64,000 bases of DNA from the NCBI RefSeq assembly GCF_024397895.1, contig NZ_CP073346.1:1426001-1490000 (forward strand), in the 5' to 3' direction. This document shows positions 26,006 through 35,369 of the stretch, piece by piece (within the stretch, counting starts at the first letter, position 1; each line of letters starts with the position of its first letter). Under the pieces are notes generated by a model that worked only from the letters and a program-made list of their open reading frames with translations, was not told the origin of the DNA and made no database searches. Source of the stretch: Pseudomonas benzenivorans (GTDB lineage: Bacteria > Pseudomonadota > Gammaproteobacteria > Pseudomonadales > Pseudomonadaceae). A program made the position numbers and the translations under genes.

Positions 26006-27283
26006 ATGAGTCGCCTCAACCAAGAACTGGGTCTGTTACAAGGCATCGGCCTGCTGAGCACATCGCTGCTCGGCACCGGCATCTTCGTCGTGCCGGCCCT
26101 GGCCGCCACCGCCGCCGGCGACGCGTCGCTGTGGGCCTGGCTGATCCTCATCGCCCTGGTGCTGCCGGTGGCCTTCACCTTCGCCCAACTGGGGCGCCGC
26201 TTTCCCCACGCCGGCGGTGCGCCGCACCTGATCGGCCGCGCCTTCGGCCCGCGCCTGGAGCGCGTCAGCGCCTGGCTGTTCCTGGCCGTGCTGCCGGTCG
26301 GCCTGCCGGCGGCGCTGAACATCGCCAGCGGCTTCTGGCAGGTGTTGTTCGACCTGGGCCATGGCCAGCTCCTGGCAGTGCAGCTCGCCACCCTGGCGGC
26401 CATCCTGCTGCTCGGCCAGCGTCCGGCCAAGGCCTCCGGAGCGGTGCAGGGCGCCATCGCCCTGGCGATCATCGCCACCGTCGCGCTGGTCTGGTGGCTG
26501 GGTGATCTGCCGCGCGCCAGCCAGCCGCTGCTGCCGCCCCTCGCCGGTTCCTGGCAGCTGCTGCCGGCGGCGCTGGGGGTGATGTTCTGGTGCTTCGTCG
26601 GCATCGAGGCCTTCACCCACCTGGGCGAGGAATTCAAGCGGCCGCAGCGCGACTTTCCCCTGGCCCTGCTGCTCGGCGTGCTGCTGGCCGGCGGGGTGTA
26701 CTGGGCCTGCTCGGTCGCCGTGCTGAGCTTCAACGCCTACGGCAACGTGCATTCGGACGCCGCCTCGCTGCCGCGCATGCTCGACCTGCTGCTGGGCGAG
26801 AAGGCGCGCTGGCTCAGTGCGCTGGTCGGCTACCTGGCCTGCTTCGCCTCGATGAACGTGTATATCCAGGGCTTTGCCCGCTTGATCTGGAGCCTGGCCG
26901 ACGAAGGCAAGCTGCCGGCGGCCATGGCCCAGCGCAATCGCCACGGCGTACCCGGCCGCGCCCTGCTGCTGGTGGTGGCGGCCTGCGCCCTGTGCGCCAC
27001 CCTGGCCTGGAGCCTGTCGCTGTCGGTGGACCAACTGATCCGCTACGCCAACGGCAACTTCGTGCTGATCTACCTGCTGAGCATGGCGGCCGGCTGCTAC
27101 CTGCTCAGGGGCCTGTGGCTCTGGCTGGCTGGACTCAGCACCCTGCTCTGCACCGGGGTGTTGGCCATGCTCGGCCACGACGCCTGGTACGCCCTGGGCT
27201 TGCTGGGCCTGCTCGTGCTGCTCGACGGCGTTCGCAGCCTGCGGCCGCGCAGGTTGCCCGGTGCAACGCATCCCTCGCCCTAG
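26006..27283 (+). CDS. yjeH: YjeH-type amino-acid exporter (APC superfamily)
   Basis: A 425-residue inner-membrane protein with about 12 hydrophobic helices. The N-terminal QELGLLQGIGLLSTSLLGTG and the central VMFWCFVGIEAFTHLGEEFK (about residues 191-210) are closely like E. coli YjeH, which exports L-methionine and branched-chain amino acids. It lies divergent from an Lrp-type regulator, an arrangement typical of amino-acid exporters induced by their substrates. The substrate in this organism is inferred from the family. Confidence 0.82.
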   Translation: MSRLNQELGLLQGIGLLSTSLLGTGIFVVPALAATAAGDASLWAWLILIALVLPVAFTFAQLGRRFPHAGGAPHLIGRAFGPRLERVSAWLFLAVLPVGLPAALNIASGFWQVLFDLGHGQLLAVQLATLAAILLLGQRPAKASGAVQGAIALAIIATVALVWWLGDLPRASQPLLPPLAGSWQLLPAALGVMFWCFVGIEAFTHLGEEFKRPQRDFPLALLLGVLLAGGVYWACSVAVLSFNAYGNVHSDAASLPRMLDLLLGEKARWLSALVGYLACFASMNVYIQGFARLIWSLADEGKLPAAMAQRNRHGVPGRALLLVVAACALCATLAWSLSLSVDQLIRYANGNFVLIYLLSMAAGCYLLRGLWLWLAGLSTLLCTGVLAMLGHDAWYALGLLGLLVLLDGVRSLRPRRLPGATHPSP

Positions 27284-27350
27284 ACTGGAGGGGTGACCCC
27301 GTGCGGCCGTGGGTTCTATGCTTGGGGCGAACCCGCCGAAAGGACGCCCC

Positions 27351-28694
27351 ATGCGCCGTGTGCTCAAAGACCTGAAGATCGTTCTGCTGGCCAACCTGTG
27401 GATAGTGCCGGTGGTGGCCGGCCTGGTCGGCGCCTTGTTCTACTTCGTCGCCCCGCCGCCGCCGATGAGCGCCACCATGGCCACCGGCGCGGAGGGTGGC
27501 GGCTACCGGGCCTTCGCCGAGAAGCTCAAGGCGGAGCTGGCCAAGCAGGGCTTCGAGTTGACCCTGCAGCCCAGCGCCGGCTCGCGGGACAACCTGCAAC
27601 GGCTGCTGACCGCCGAGCCGCAGGTGCAGATGGCGCTGGTGCAGAGCGGCCTGGAGCGCCAGCTCGAGGCCGCCGAGCGCGCGCGCCTGGAAAGCCTGGG
27701 AGCGGTGTATCAGGAGCCGCTGTGGCTGTTTCACCGGGCAGACATCGGCTTCGAGCAACTCAGCGACCTGCACGCCCTGCGGGTGAGCCTGGGCGGTGTC
27801 GGCAGCGGCACCCGCGCCGCCAGCGAAGCACTGCTCGCCGCCAATGGCATTACCGCTGACCAGTACCCGGCCGGCTGGCAACCCTTGGGCGGCAACAAGG
27901 CCGCGGATGCCCTGATCGCCGGCGAGCTGGACGCCGCCTTCTTCGTCAGCCCGGCGGAGAATGCGCGCATCCAGCGCCTGGCCGCCACGCCCTCGCTGAC
28001 GCTGGCGCACTTCAGCCGCGCCGCGGCCTACCAGGCGCACCTGCCCTTCCTCAAGCGCGTCACGGTCGCCGAGGGCCTGCTCAACCTGGGCCTGAATGCA
28101 CCGGCCAGCGCCACCGACATCCTCTCGCCGGTCGCCACCCTGGTGGTCAACCAGGACTTCCACCCGGGGCTGGCACCGCTGATCCTCGAGGCGGCACGGG
28201 AGGTGATGAAGGACGGCAGCCTGCTCGACCCGGCCGGCAGCTTCCCCAGCGCCGAGCCGCGTACCTTTGCCTTGTCCGGCGACGCCGCGCACTACTACCG
28301 CAACGGCCTGCCGCTGCTGCAGCGCTACCTGCCGTTTCGTATCGCTTCCCTGGCCGATCGCTACATCATCCTGCTGATTCCCCTGCTGATGGTGCTGATC
28401 CCCCTGTTCAAGGCGGTCGGACCGCTCTACCGCTGGCGCATCCGTGCGCGCATCTACCGCTGGTACAAGCACCTGCGCGAGATCGACCGGCAGCTGGACG
28501 CCGGCACCCTGCCGGAACGCCTGGGCAGTGAAATCCAGCGCCTGGAGCGTCTGGAGGACAGCCTGTCGAAGGTCGAGGTGCCGCTGTCCTACTCCAACGA
28601 GCTGTACCAGCTGCACATGCACCTGCGCTACGTCATCGAGCGTTTGCAGGCCTTGCAGCGGCGACGGGCGACCCAGGACGAGCCGCTCGGGTAA
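27351..28694 (+). CDS. TAXI-family TRAP-type solute-binding protein with C-terminal membrane anchor
   Basis: A 447-residue protein with an N-terminal helix (about 10-30), a periplasmic TAXI-type binding domain beginning MATGAEGGGYRAFAEKL and containing GGVGSGTRAASEALL, and a second helix at about 338-358 (YIILLIPLLMVLIPLFKAVG). A basic, coiled-coil cytoplasmic tail follows. TAXI proteins normally deliver solutes to TRAP permeases, but no permease genes are adjacent, so this anchored form may be a sensor or scaffold. The ATG at 27351 has a GAAAGGA ribosome-binding site; an upstream in-frame ATG at 27309 lacks one. Confidence 0.8.
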   Translation: MRRVLKDLKIVLLANLWIVPVVAGLVGALFYFVAPPPPMSATMATGAEGGGYRAFAEKLKAELAKQGFELTLQPSAGSRDNLQRLLTAEPQVQMALVQSGLERQLEAAERARLESLGAVYQEPLWLFHRADIGFEQLSDLHALRVSLGGVGSGTRAASEALLAANGITADQYPAGWQPLGGNKAADALIAGELDAAFFVSPAENARIQRLAATPSLTLAHFSRAAAYQAHLPFLKRVTVAEGLLNLGLNAPASATDILSPVATLVVNQDFHPGLAPLILEAAREVMKDGSLLDPAGSFPSAEPRTFALSGDAAHYYRNGLPLLQRYLPFRIASLADRYIILLIPLLMVLIPLFKAVGPLYRWRIRARIYRWYKHLREIDRQLDAGTLPERLGSEIQRLERLEDSLSKVEVPLSYSNELYQLHMHLRYVIERLQALQRRRATQDEPLG

Positions 28695-28780
28695 ACTGCC
28701 CGCCATCTCCGGGGCGTCGACTGCCGATAGCGCACTGCCACGCCCCCGCTTACCGCTGAAGCTTGCCAAGAGAGTCACCC

Positions 28781-29788
28781 ATGCCGATCCGCCACTGCAT
28801 CGTCCACCTGATCGACAAGAAGCCCGATGGCACCCCCGCCGTGCTGCACGCCCGCGACACTGAGCTGGGGGCCTCCCAGGCCATCGAGAACATGCTCGCC
28901 GACCTCAACGAGAGCTATAACGCCAAACAGGGCAAGGCCTGGGGCTTCTTCCACGAGGAGTCCGGCGCCTACCCGTTCAGCGGCTGGCTGAAGGCCTATG
29001 TCGAGGACAGCCAGGACTTCACCGCCTTCAGCCGCCAGGCGGTCGAGCACCTGCAGAAGCTGATGGAGGAGTCCAACCTGTCGGTCGGCGGGCACGTGCT
29101 GTTCGCCCACTATCAGCAGGGCATGACCGAGTACCTGGCCATCGCGCTGCTGCACCATAGCGAAGGGGTGGCGGTGACCGACGCGCTGGACGTCACCCCG
29201 GCCAAGCACCTGGACCTTGGCCAGCTGCACCTGGCGGCTCGGATCAACCTGTCGGAGTGGCGCAACAACGCCCACTCCAAGCAGTACATCTCCTTCATCA
29301 AGGGCAAGAACGGCAAGAAGGTCTCGGAATACTTCCGCGACTTCATCGGCTGCCAGGAAGGCGTCGACGGCCCGGGCGAGACCCGCACCCTGCTCAAGGC
29401 CTTCAGCGACTTCGTGGAAAGCGAGGACCTGCCGGAAGATGCGGCGCGGGAGAAGACCAAGACCCTTGTCGACTACGCCAGCAGCCAGGCCAAGCAGGGC
29501 GAGCCGATGACCCTGCAGGAACTGTCCGGACTGATCGACGAGGAGCGCCCCCAGGCGTTCTATGAGCACATCCGCAACAAGGACTACGGCCTGTCCCCGG
29601 AGATCCCGCCGGACAAGCGCACCCTCAACCAGTTCCGCCGCTTCACCGGGCGCGCCGAAGGCCTGTCGATCAGCTTCGAGTCGCACCTGCTGGGCTCGAA
29701 GATCGAATACGACGAAGCCCAGGACACCCTGATCATCCGCAACCTGCCGACCCAGTTGACCGATCAGCTGAAGCGGCGCAAGGACTGA
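28781..29788 (+). CDS. ndpA: Nucleoid-associated protein NdpA (YejK family)
   Basis: A 335-residue cytoplasmic protein of the 37-kDa nucleoid-associated family. It starts [17 protein letters not shown] and contains the family stretches FVAHYQQ-like [17 protein letters not shown] and [16 protein letters not shown] (about residues 166-181), then [14 protein letters not shown]. Length equals that of YejK/NdpA. The ATG at 28781 is chosen by similarity of the N-terminus; a possible ATG six codons earlier is less likely. It is a stand-alone gene with upstream spacing of 86 bases. Confidence 0.9.
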   Translation: MPIRHCIVHLIDKKPDGTPAVLHARDTELGASQAIENMLADLNESYNAKQGKAWGFFHEESGAYPFSGWLKAYVEDSQDFTAFSRQAVEHLQKLMEESNLSVGGHVLFAHYQQGMTEYLAIALLHHSEGVAVTDALDVTPAKHLDLGQLHLAARINLSEWRNNAHSKQYISFIKGKNGKKVSEYFRDFIGCQEGVDGPGETRTLLKAFSDFVESEDLPEDAAREKTKTLVDYASSQAKQGEPMTLQELSGLIDEERPQAFYEHIRNKDYGLSPEIPPDKRTLNQFRRFTGRAEGLSISFESHLLGSKIEYDEAQDTLIIRNLPTQLTDQLKRRKD

Positions 29789-29856
29789 CCCCCGGCGCGC
29801 CAGGCTGAGCTAGAGTCAGAGGATCGGGGTCCAGCCTCTGTCGCCAGGAACCGGAA

Positions 29857-30768
29857 ATGAAGTTCCCCCGCCGCCGGGCAAGCATGCGCTCGCATGACCG
29901 CCACTGGCTCATGCAGGGGCTGCTGTGCCTGACGCTCCTGGCCACCCCGGTGCCCCTCATGAGCTCGGATGAGCCACCGCCGGCGGCCTTGCGCAGCGAT
30001 ACCGCGCGCTTCGTCGCGGTGAACGTGGAGTTCACCCTGCTGCACGAGATGGGCCACCTGCTGATCGCCGAACTGGGTCTGCCGGTCCTCGGCCGCGAAG
30101 AGGACGCCGCCGATCAGCTCGGCTTCATCAGCCTGTTCCTCTCCTCCGGACGCCAACGCGACGCCGGCTTCTACGCCAAGCTGCTGGACGTCGCCGACTA
30201 CTGGCGCCTGGAATGGCAGCGGCCGAAACCGGCGTCCGAAGAGGTCTATGTCTGGGGTAGCCACGGCCTGGACGCCCAGCGCTTCTACAACCTGGCCTGC
30301 CTGATCTACGGCAGCGATCCGGATCGCCTGGAATGGGTGCCCAAGGTCACCGGCCTGCCGGTGGAACGCGCGCTCTACTGCGATCAGGAGTACGCCCAGG
30401 TACGCAAAGCCCTGGCCTGGGTCGAATTGCAGCACGGACGCCGCCCTGGCGAGGCCGACGGCCATGTCATTCGGGTGGTCTACGAACCAACGAGTCTGCG
30501 TAGCGGTCAGTACCTGCTCGAACAGCTGCGCCGCTCCGGCGAGGTGGAGGCGATCGCCCGTCGCGCCAGCGAGACCTACCGCCTACCGCGCGACCTGGTG
30601 CTGCGCCTGGCCAATTGCGGCGCACCGGATGCCTGGTACAGCCGTACCGGTGCCGAACTGGTGCTCTGCTACGAGCGCCTGGAACATTTCCAGACCCTCG
30701 CCGCGCAACTGCCCGATCTGCGCCAGGCAAAGGCGCCAGCGCGCTGCGCCCTCTGCGCCAGCCCCTAG
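29857..30768 (+). CDS. DUF4344 putative metallopeptidase
   Basis: A 303-residue secreted protein. A signal sequence with a basic start and hydrophobic core (GLLCLTLLATPVPLM, about 28-42) precedes the mature part. HEMGH at residues 65-69 or so (FTLLHEMGHLLIAELG) is a zinc-peptidase motif, with EEDAADQLG about 15 residues on, likely providing the third ligand. This is the layout of DUF4344. A CALCASP tail ends the protein. No partner gene is evident; its substrate is unknown. Confidence 0.78.
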   Translation: MKFPRRRASMRSHDRHWLMQGLLCLTLLATPVPLMSSDEPPPAALRSDTARFVAVNVEFTLLHEMGHLLIAELGLPVLGREEDAADQLGFISLFLSSGRQRDAGFYAKLLDVADYWRLEWQRPKPASEEVYVWGSHGLDAQRFYNLACLIYGSDPDRLEWVPKVTGLPVERALYCDQEYAQVRKALAWVELQHGRRPGEADGHVIRVVYEPTSLRSGQYLLEQLRRSGEVEAIARRASETYRLPRDLVLRLANCGAPDAWYSRTGAELVLCYERLEHFQTLAAQLPDLRQAKAPARCALCASP

Positions 30769-30825
30769 TCGCCGCTTGACCTGCCGTCAGCCTGGACCCC
30801 GACCGCGCGAGCCCTGCGACCTCTG

Positions 30826-31761
30826 CTAACGCGCCTCGATGCGAAAGCCCATGCGCGGGAAATGTACATGCACGCAGCCGGCACGCGGGTCTTCCCGGCG
30901 CAGGATCAACTCCTCGCTGCCGCAGAACAGCAACTCGCCCTCGACCGGGTCGACGCCGTAGTCGGTGGCAGCGATCGCCACCTGCTGGCCCGGCTGAAAG
31001 CCGTTGGGGTCGACGAAGGCCTCATCCGGCAGCGCCGCCGGCGTAGCCTCGCGCGCCACGGCGATGGCCTCGTCGGCGCTCATGTCGCTGAGCGAGCCGT
31101 GACCGAAGCCCAGCACCCGGGCCAGCCACGCGGTTACAACCGGGTAGTCGTCGACCAGGGGCGCGGTCACCGGGGTGCCACGCAGGAACCACAGCGGATG
31201 GGCCATGGCGAAGTCAGCCAGCGACGGCTCGCCGAACAGAAAATCGCCCTGCTCCCGCGCCAGCTGCTGGTGCAGGCGGGCCATCAGGCCCGGCCACTGG
31301 TGCTTGGCCTGCTCCAGCGGCAAGCGGGTGGCCTGACCGCCGCTGAACAGAGCGCTGCGGTCGGCGACAAAGGCCTTGAGGAACTCCGGCGGCAGCGAGC
31401 CGAAACGCGCGGCGACGGACTCGGGCTGGAACACCAGGCTCACCGCATGCTGGAACACCAGCGTATCGGCCCATTGGGCGAAACTGGCGACATTGAACTC
31501 CTGGCCCTCGGGAAACAGCGCCGGAATGGCCTTTTCCGCCTCCAGGCGGCGGGCAATCACGCCGGTATCGCAGTAGATGTCGGCACCGACCTGCAGCACC
31601 GGGGTCTTGCGATAGCCACCGGTCAGCGCGGTCAGGTCCGGTTTGGGCATCAGCGGCGGAATCATCACCGAGCGCCAGGACAGCTGCTTGAAGCCCAGCA
31701 TCAGGCGGGTCTTCTCGGCGAACGGCGAGGTCGGGTAATGGTGCAAGATCAGCTCGTGCAT
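30826..31761 (-). CDS. Glutathione S-transferase family protein
   Basis: A 311-residue protein with an N-terminal thioredoxin-like GST domain (MHELILHHYPTSPFAEKTRL; conserved TPVLQVGADIYCDTGVIARRL with the cis-Pro and glutathione-contacting Asp) and a longer helical C-terminal half. The final 80 residues (AALPDEAFVDPNGFQPGQQV onwards) look like an added beta domain not found in simple GSTs. Conjugation or isomerisation activity is likely but the substrate is unknown. It is convergent with the DUF4344 gene. Confidence 0.85.
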   Translation of the reverse strand: MHELILHHYPTSPFAEKTRLMLGFKQLSWRSVMIPPLMPKPDLTALTGGYRKTPVLQVGADIYCDTGVIARRLEAEKAIPALFPEGQEFNVASFAQWADTLVFQHAVSLVFQPESVAARFGSLPPEFLKAFVADRSALFSGGQATRLPLEQAKHQWPGLMARLHQQLAREQGDFLFGEPSLADFAMAHPLWFLRGTPVTAPLVDDYPVVTAWLARVLGFGHGSLSDMSADEAIAVAREATPAALPDEAFVDPNGFQPGQQVAIAATDYGVDPVEGELLFCGSEELILRREDPRAGCVHVHFPRMGFRIEAR

Positions 31762-31826
31762 GAAGGGCTCCGCAACGCGTGGATAAAGTTCAAGCTTAGC
31801 CGGCTGCGCCGCGCCGGCCTACCCGG

Positions 31827-32126
31827 CTAGCCTGATAGCGCCTCATCAACTGCACCGATAGCGCCGGCAGTGGCCACCAGGGTTTCCTTGGCAGCCTTGC
31901 CGAGACGTTTGATGGCGCGCTCGCGGCGCAGCGCATCCCCCTTGCCGGCACAGGCCTCGGTGTAGACCAGTGCCTCCGCTGGGCTGGAGTGGAAGAACCG
32001 CGCGCCCTTGCCGCTCTGATGCTGGGCGAAGCGGCGCTGTGGGTCGTCGCTGATGCCGCAGTAAAGCGCGCCGTTAGCGGCACGCACCAGGTAGACGAAC
32101 CAGGTCTTGTCGCAGGCTTCAGTCAT
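31827..32126 (-). CDS. GIY-YIG nuclease-superfamily small protein
   Basis: A 99-residue protein containing the UvrC-type GIY-YIG core: [23 protein letters not shown] (split here as [13 protein letters not shown] and [10 protein letters not shown], about residues 9-31). It ends with the [15 protein letters not shown] helix typical of the YhbQ-like group. Such proteins are putative structure-specific endonucleases of unknown role. The ATG at 32126 overlaps the end of the phosphatidylcholine synthase gene by eight bases, so the two are translationally coupled or at least co-transcribed. Confidence 0.85.
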   Translation of the reverse strand: MTEACDKTWFVYLVRAANGALYCGISDDPQRRFAQHQSGKGARFFHSSPAEALVYTEACAGKGDALRRERAIKRLGKAAKETLVATAGAIGAVDEALSG

Positions 32127-32838
32127 CGACCGCAAACCACTCCCGGGCCGTACGCCACAGGCAGATGCCGACGAAATAGGCCGATGCCAGCAACCAGACC
32201 GCCAGCAGCCAGGTCGGGTTGACCGGATACTGCACAATCAGCAAGCCGCAGGCGAGCATCCACACCAGGGTGACCGTGATATTGATCGGCATGAACTGGC
32301 GTACCCGGAACGGGTGGAGGAACTTCATCCGCGTCAGGGTCAGGCCCGACAGCAGCAGGATGGTGGCAACGCTCAACCAGGGCGAGAAGTCCAACAGGTA
32401 CAGGTACACCACCACCACGTTCCACGCCGCCGGAAAGCCGACGAAGTAGTTGTCCTTGCTCTTCATGTTGACGTTGCAGAAGCAAAACAGCGAGGACAGC
32501 AGAATCAGCCCGACAGCCGGCAGCAGGGTGTAGTCGGGCAAGGGCACGAAGCGGTAGACGAAGATCGCCGGAATGAACACATAGGTGAGGTAGTCGATCA
32601 CCAGGTCCAGGGTCACCCCATCGAAATGCGGCAGCACCCCCTTGACGTCGAACTTGCGCGCCAGGGTGCCATCCAGGCCATCGATCAGCAGCGCCAGACC
32701 GAGCCACAGGAGACACACCTCGGGCCGCCCATCGAGCACCGCGACCAGCGCCAGCAACGCGAGAATGACCCCACTGGCAGTCATCGCGTGCACGGTCCAG
32801 GCCTTGGCCTTGTCTAGGGATAGCAACAGTTCATTCAC
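32119..32838 (-). CDS. pcs: Phosphatidylcholine synthase (CDP-alcohol phosphatidyltransferase)
   Basis: Pcs makes phosphatidylcholine from CDP-diacylglycerol and choline in the inner membrane. The 239-residue product has about eight membrane helices and the CDP-alcohol phosphotransferase motif D-G-x2-A-R...G...D...D, seen as [15 protein letters not shown] then [11 protein letters not shown] (about residues 57-86). The GTG at 32838 is chosen because AGGAAG lies at correct spacing; an upstream ATG at 32919 would add 27 atypical residues. It shares its 3' end with a GIY-YIG gene. Confidence 0.88.
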   Translation of the reverse strand: MNELLLSLDKAKAWTVHAMTASGVILALLALVAVLDGRPEVCLLWLGLALLIDGLDGTLARKFDVKGVLPHFDGVTLDLVIDYLTYVFIPAIFVYRFVPLPDYTLLPAVGLILLSSLFCFCNVNMKSKDNYFVGFPAAWNVVVVYLYLLDFSPWLSVATILLLSGLTLTRMKFLHPFRVRQFMPINITVTLVWMLACGLLIVQYPVNPTWLLAVWLLASAYFVGICLWRTAREWFAVDD

Positions 32839-32977
32839 GGTCGGGCTTCCTGGAGGGCGGCGCTCATGCTCATCGGACAGCGCAACCTTGCACGCTGCGC
32901 CTATATCGGATGAAAGCACGGGGCACAGAGATTACCACTGCGCCAGCACACAACCTAGGAAGCCGACCGCCGCCTAC

Positions 32978-33448
32978 CTAACGCGCCGCCCTGAACTGCG
33001 CCAGCCCCTTGAGGGCCTGGCGACGAATGGCCTGCTGCACCGGCGGCGCCCAGCCCAGCAGCCACCCCTTGAGCCCCAGAGCCTGACGCGACCAGCGCCA
33101 CAGGTCGAAACTGTCATGGTGCTCGATGATCTTGCCGTCGCGGAAAAGAAAGCGGGCCTCGATCCGGTTGACCACGTGCCTGCCGGTCTGGCTGAACAGG
33201 TAACGGGCGACCCAGCGCGCACGGCCCTCATGTTCGTCCGCCTGCACCTGGTCGAAGGTCAGGGAAAAATCCTGGGCCCGCGCCGCGAGCATGCGCCACA
33301 TATCGGCCGCCTCGGCGCCGCGCAGGTCTTCGAACACCGGGTCGCTGAAGCGCACCCCTTCGGCGTAGCAGGCGGCCATGGTTTCGGCATCCAGTTGCTG
33401 GAAGGCCTGATAGAAGTGCGTGATCAGCTCGGCATTGGCATGGCTCAT
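32978..33448 (-). CDS. SnoaL-like/NTF2-fold protein
   Basis: A 156-residue soluble protein of the NTF2-like superfamily. It contains the typical helix ITHFYQAFQQLDAETMAACY followed by VRFSDPVFEDLRG (about residues 30-43), and a later strand region ARFLFRDGKIIEHHDSFDLW. Such proteins act as small-molecule isomerases or binding proteins; the ligand is unknown. It stands alone and is divergent from the GlxA-type regulator. Confidence 0.82.
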   Translation of the reverse strand: MSHANAELITHFYQAFQQLDAETMAACYAEGVRFSDPVFEDLRGAEAADMWRMLAARAQDFSLTFDQVQADEHEGRARWVARYLFSQTGRHVVNRIEARFLFRDGKIIEHHDSFDLWRWSRQALGLKGWLLGWAPPVQQAIRRQALKGLAQFRAAR

Positions 33449-33565
33449 CGGCCCGGCTCCGTAAACAAGACGCCACCAGTATGGTCATGCATTGGCGGTA
33501 CCGCGATTGGCGAAACGGACAACAATGTGGCAATAATCGCCAACCTGCTGCCAAGGCTCGCCCCC

Positions 33566-34519
33566 ATGCTCGAGATCGCGCTCCATGTCTGCCCACAGAC
33601 GCTGTGCTCCAGCCTGAGCATGGCTCACGACACCTTCGCCCTGGCCAACCGCCTGGCCGGACAAGCACTGTTCAACCCGCGTCGCTTCAGCCTGGATGCC
33701 CAGGCGGTTGAATTGGAGTTCGCCCGTATCCGGGTCGACGGCGGCCTGGAGCTGGCGGCCCGCGCCGACCTGCTGATAGTGCCGGCAACCGGCAGCGCCA
33801 TCGACGCCAGCCTGGCGGCGAATGCAGCATTTCTGCCCTGGCTGGCGCAGCGCCCCGCGCGCCAGCAGGTCGCCAGCCTGTGCAGCAGCGCCTTTCTGCT
33901 CGCCGCCGCCGGCCTGCTCGACGGGCGTCGCGCCACCACCCACTGGGCACTGGCCGACGCGTTCCGCAGACGCTTCCCAAGGGTTGAGCTGGACATCGAG
34001 CAGTTGCTCTGCCACGACGGCAACCTGCTCACCTCCGGCGGTGCCCATGCCGGCCAGGACCTGTGCCTGTCCGTGGTCGCTCGGCATGCCGGCGACGACC
34101 TGGCGCGACGGGTCGCCAACGCCCTGGTATTCGACAGCCCGCGCGGCCAGCAATCGCGCTTCGCCCCGTTGCTCCCCCAGCTCAGCCGCGAAGACGCACA
34201 GCTCGGCCCGCTGTTGCACTGGCTACATCAGCATCACGCCGAGCCGATCGACCTCAACCGCCTGGCCTCCCTGGCCAACTGCTCGCCGCGCACCCTGCTG
34301 CGGCGCTTCAGGGCGGGCACGGGCCTGACGCCCAACGACTATCTGCAGCGCCTGCGTATCGCCGCCGCGCAGCGCGCCCTGGGCAACCCGGCATGTTCCC
34401 TGGAGCAGGTGGCCGAGCTGGTCGGCTACGCCGACCGTGCGTCCTTCGCCAAACGCTTCAAGCAACTCTGCGGGGAAACCCCTGGAGCCTTTCGCCGGCG
34501 CCTGCGTCAGGCGAACTGA
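33566..34519 (+). CDS. GlxA-type AraC-family regulator
   Basis: A 317-residue regulator with an N-terminal DJ-1/PfpI-like domain (about 1-180; ADLLIVPATGSAI and the nucleophile-elbow-like LCSSAFLLAAAGLLDG) and a C-terminal AraC helix-turn-helix pair (about 215-315; LASLANCSPRTLLRRFRAGT and VAELVGYADRASFAKRFKQL). GlxA-type proteins often regulate amine or amino-acid catabolism. The ATG at 33566 gives a product starting MLEIALHVCPQTLCSS; a long open frame upstream has no coding support. It is followed by a shared terminator. Confidence 0.87.
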   Translation: MLEIALHVCPQTLCSSLSMAHDTFALANRLAGQALFNPRRFSLDAQAVELEFARIRVDGGLELAARADLLIVPATGSAIDASLAANAAFLPWLAQRPARQQVASLCSSAFLLAAAGLLDGRRATTHWALADAFRRRFPRVELDIEQLLCHDGNLLTSGGAHAGQDLCLSVVARHAGDDLARRVANALVFDSPRGQQSRFAPLLPQLSREDAQLGPLLHWLHQHHAEPIDLNRLASLANCSPRTLLRRFRAGTGLTPNDYLQRLRIAAAQRALGNPACSLEQVAELVGYADRASFAKRFKQLCGETPGAFRRRLRQAN

Positions 34520-34548
34520 GACCGCCAAGAGCAGGCTTGAGGCAAAGA

Positions 34549-34576
34549 AAAAGGGGAGCCCTGAGGCTCCCCTTTT
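34549..34576. terminator. Bidirectional terminator between the GlxA-type gene and aapP
   Basis: A 12-bp perfect stem (AAAAGGGGAGCC) with loop CTGA and flanking A and T runs on each side serves the two convergent genes. Confidence 0.9.
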
Positions 34577-34591
34577 CTTGCTGCGAGTCGA

Positions 34592-35359
34592 TCAGTGCAG
34601 GATCTGGCTGAGGAACAGCTGGGTCCGCTCGTTCTTCGGGTTGGTGAAGAAGGTGTCCGGATCCGCCTCCTCGACGATCTCGCCCTTGTCGAGGAACAGC
34701 ACGCGGTTGGCCACGGTACGGGCAAAACCCATCTCGTGGGTCACGCAGAGCATGGTCATGCCGTCTTCGGCCAGCCCCACCATGGTGTCCAGCACCTCCT
34801 TGACCATCTCCGGATCGAGGGCCGAGGTCGGCTCATCGAACAGCATGATCTTCGGCTTCATGCACAGCGCCCGGGCGATCGCCACGCGCTGCTGCTGGCC
34901 CCCGGACAGCTGCCCGGGATACTTGAGCGCCTGCTCCGGAATGCGCACCCGCTCCAGGTAATGCATGGCCACTTCCTCGGCCTCCCGCTTGGGCATCTTG
35001 CGTACCCACATCGGCGCCAAAGTGCAGTTCTGCAGCACGGTGAGGTGCGGAAAAAGGTTGAAGTGCTGGAACACCATGCCAACCTCGCGGCGCACCGCCT
35101 CGATGTGCTTGAGGTCGTGGGTCAGTTCGGTGCCATCGATAACGATGCGCCCCTGCTGGTGCTCCTCCAGTCGGTTGAGGCAGCGGATGGCGGTGGACTT
35201 GCCCGAGCCGGACGGCCCGCAGAGGACGATGCGTTCGCCCTGCTGCACGTTCAGGTTGATGTCCTTGAGCACATGGAACTGGCCGTACCACTTGTGCACG
35301 CCGTCCATCTGGATGATTCCCGGCGCGGCGCTGATCGATTGCTTGATAGCTTCACTCAT
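34592..35359 (-). CDS. aapP: General amino-acid ABC transporter ATPase AapP
   Basis: The 255-residue ATPase energises uptake of L-amino acids by the AapJQMP system. Walker A is GPSGSGKST (about residues 52-60), the signature is [15 protein letters not shown] (about 150-164), and Walker B is [14 protein letters not shown]. It is the last gene of the aap operon, 10 bases after aapM, and ends at a terminator. Confidence 0.93.
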   Translation of the reverse strand: MSEAIKQSISAAPGIIQMDGVHKWYGQFHVLKDINLNVQQGERIVLCGPSGSGKSTAIRCLNRLEEHQQGRIVIDGTELTHDLKHIEAVRREVGMVFQHFNLFPHLTVLQNCTLAPMWVRKMPKREAEEVAMHYLERVRIPEQALKYPGQLSGGQQQRVAIARALCMKPKIMLFDEPTSALDPEMVKEVLDTMVGLAEDGMTMLCVTHEMGFARTVANRVLFLDKGEIVEEADPDTFFTNPKNERTQLFLSQILH

Positions 35360-35369
35360 GTCGAAACTC

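Noticed and set aside
32642..33565. N-terminal extension of the GlxA-type regulator by 308 codons
   Set aside because: The extension overlaps the Pcs and SnoaL-like genes antisense. The regulator's domain begins at the ATG at 33566.
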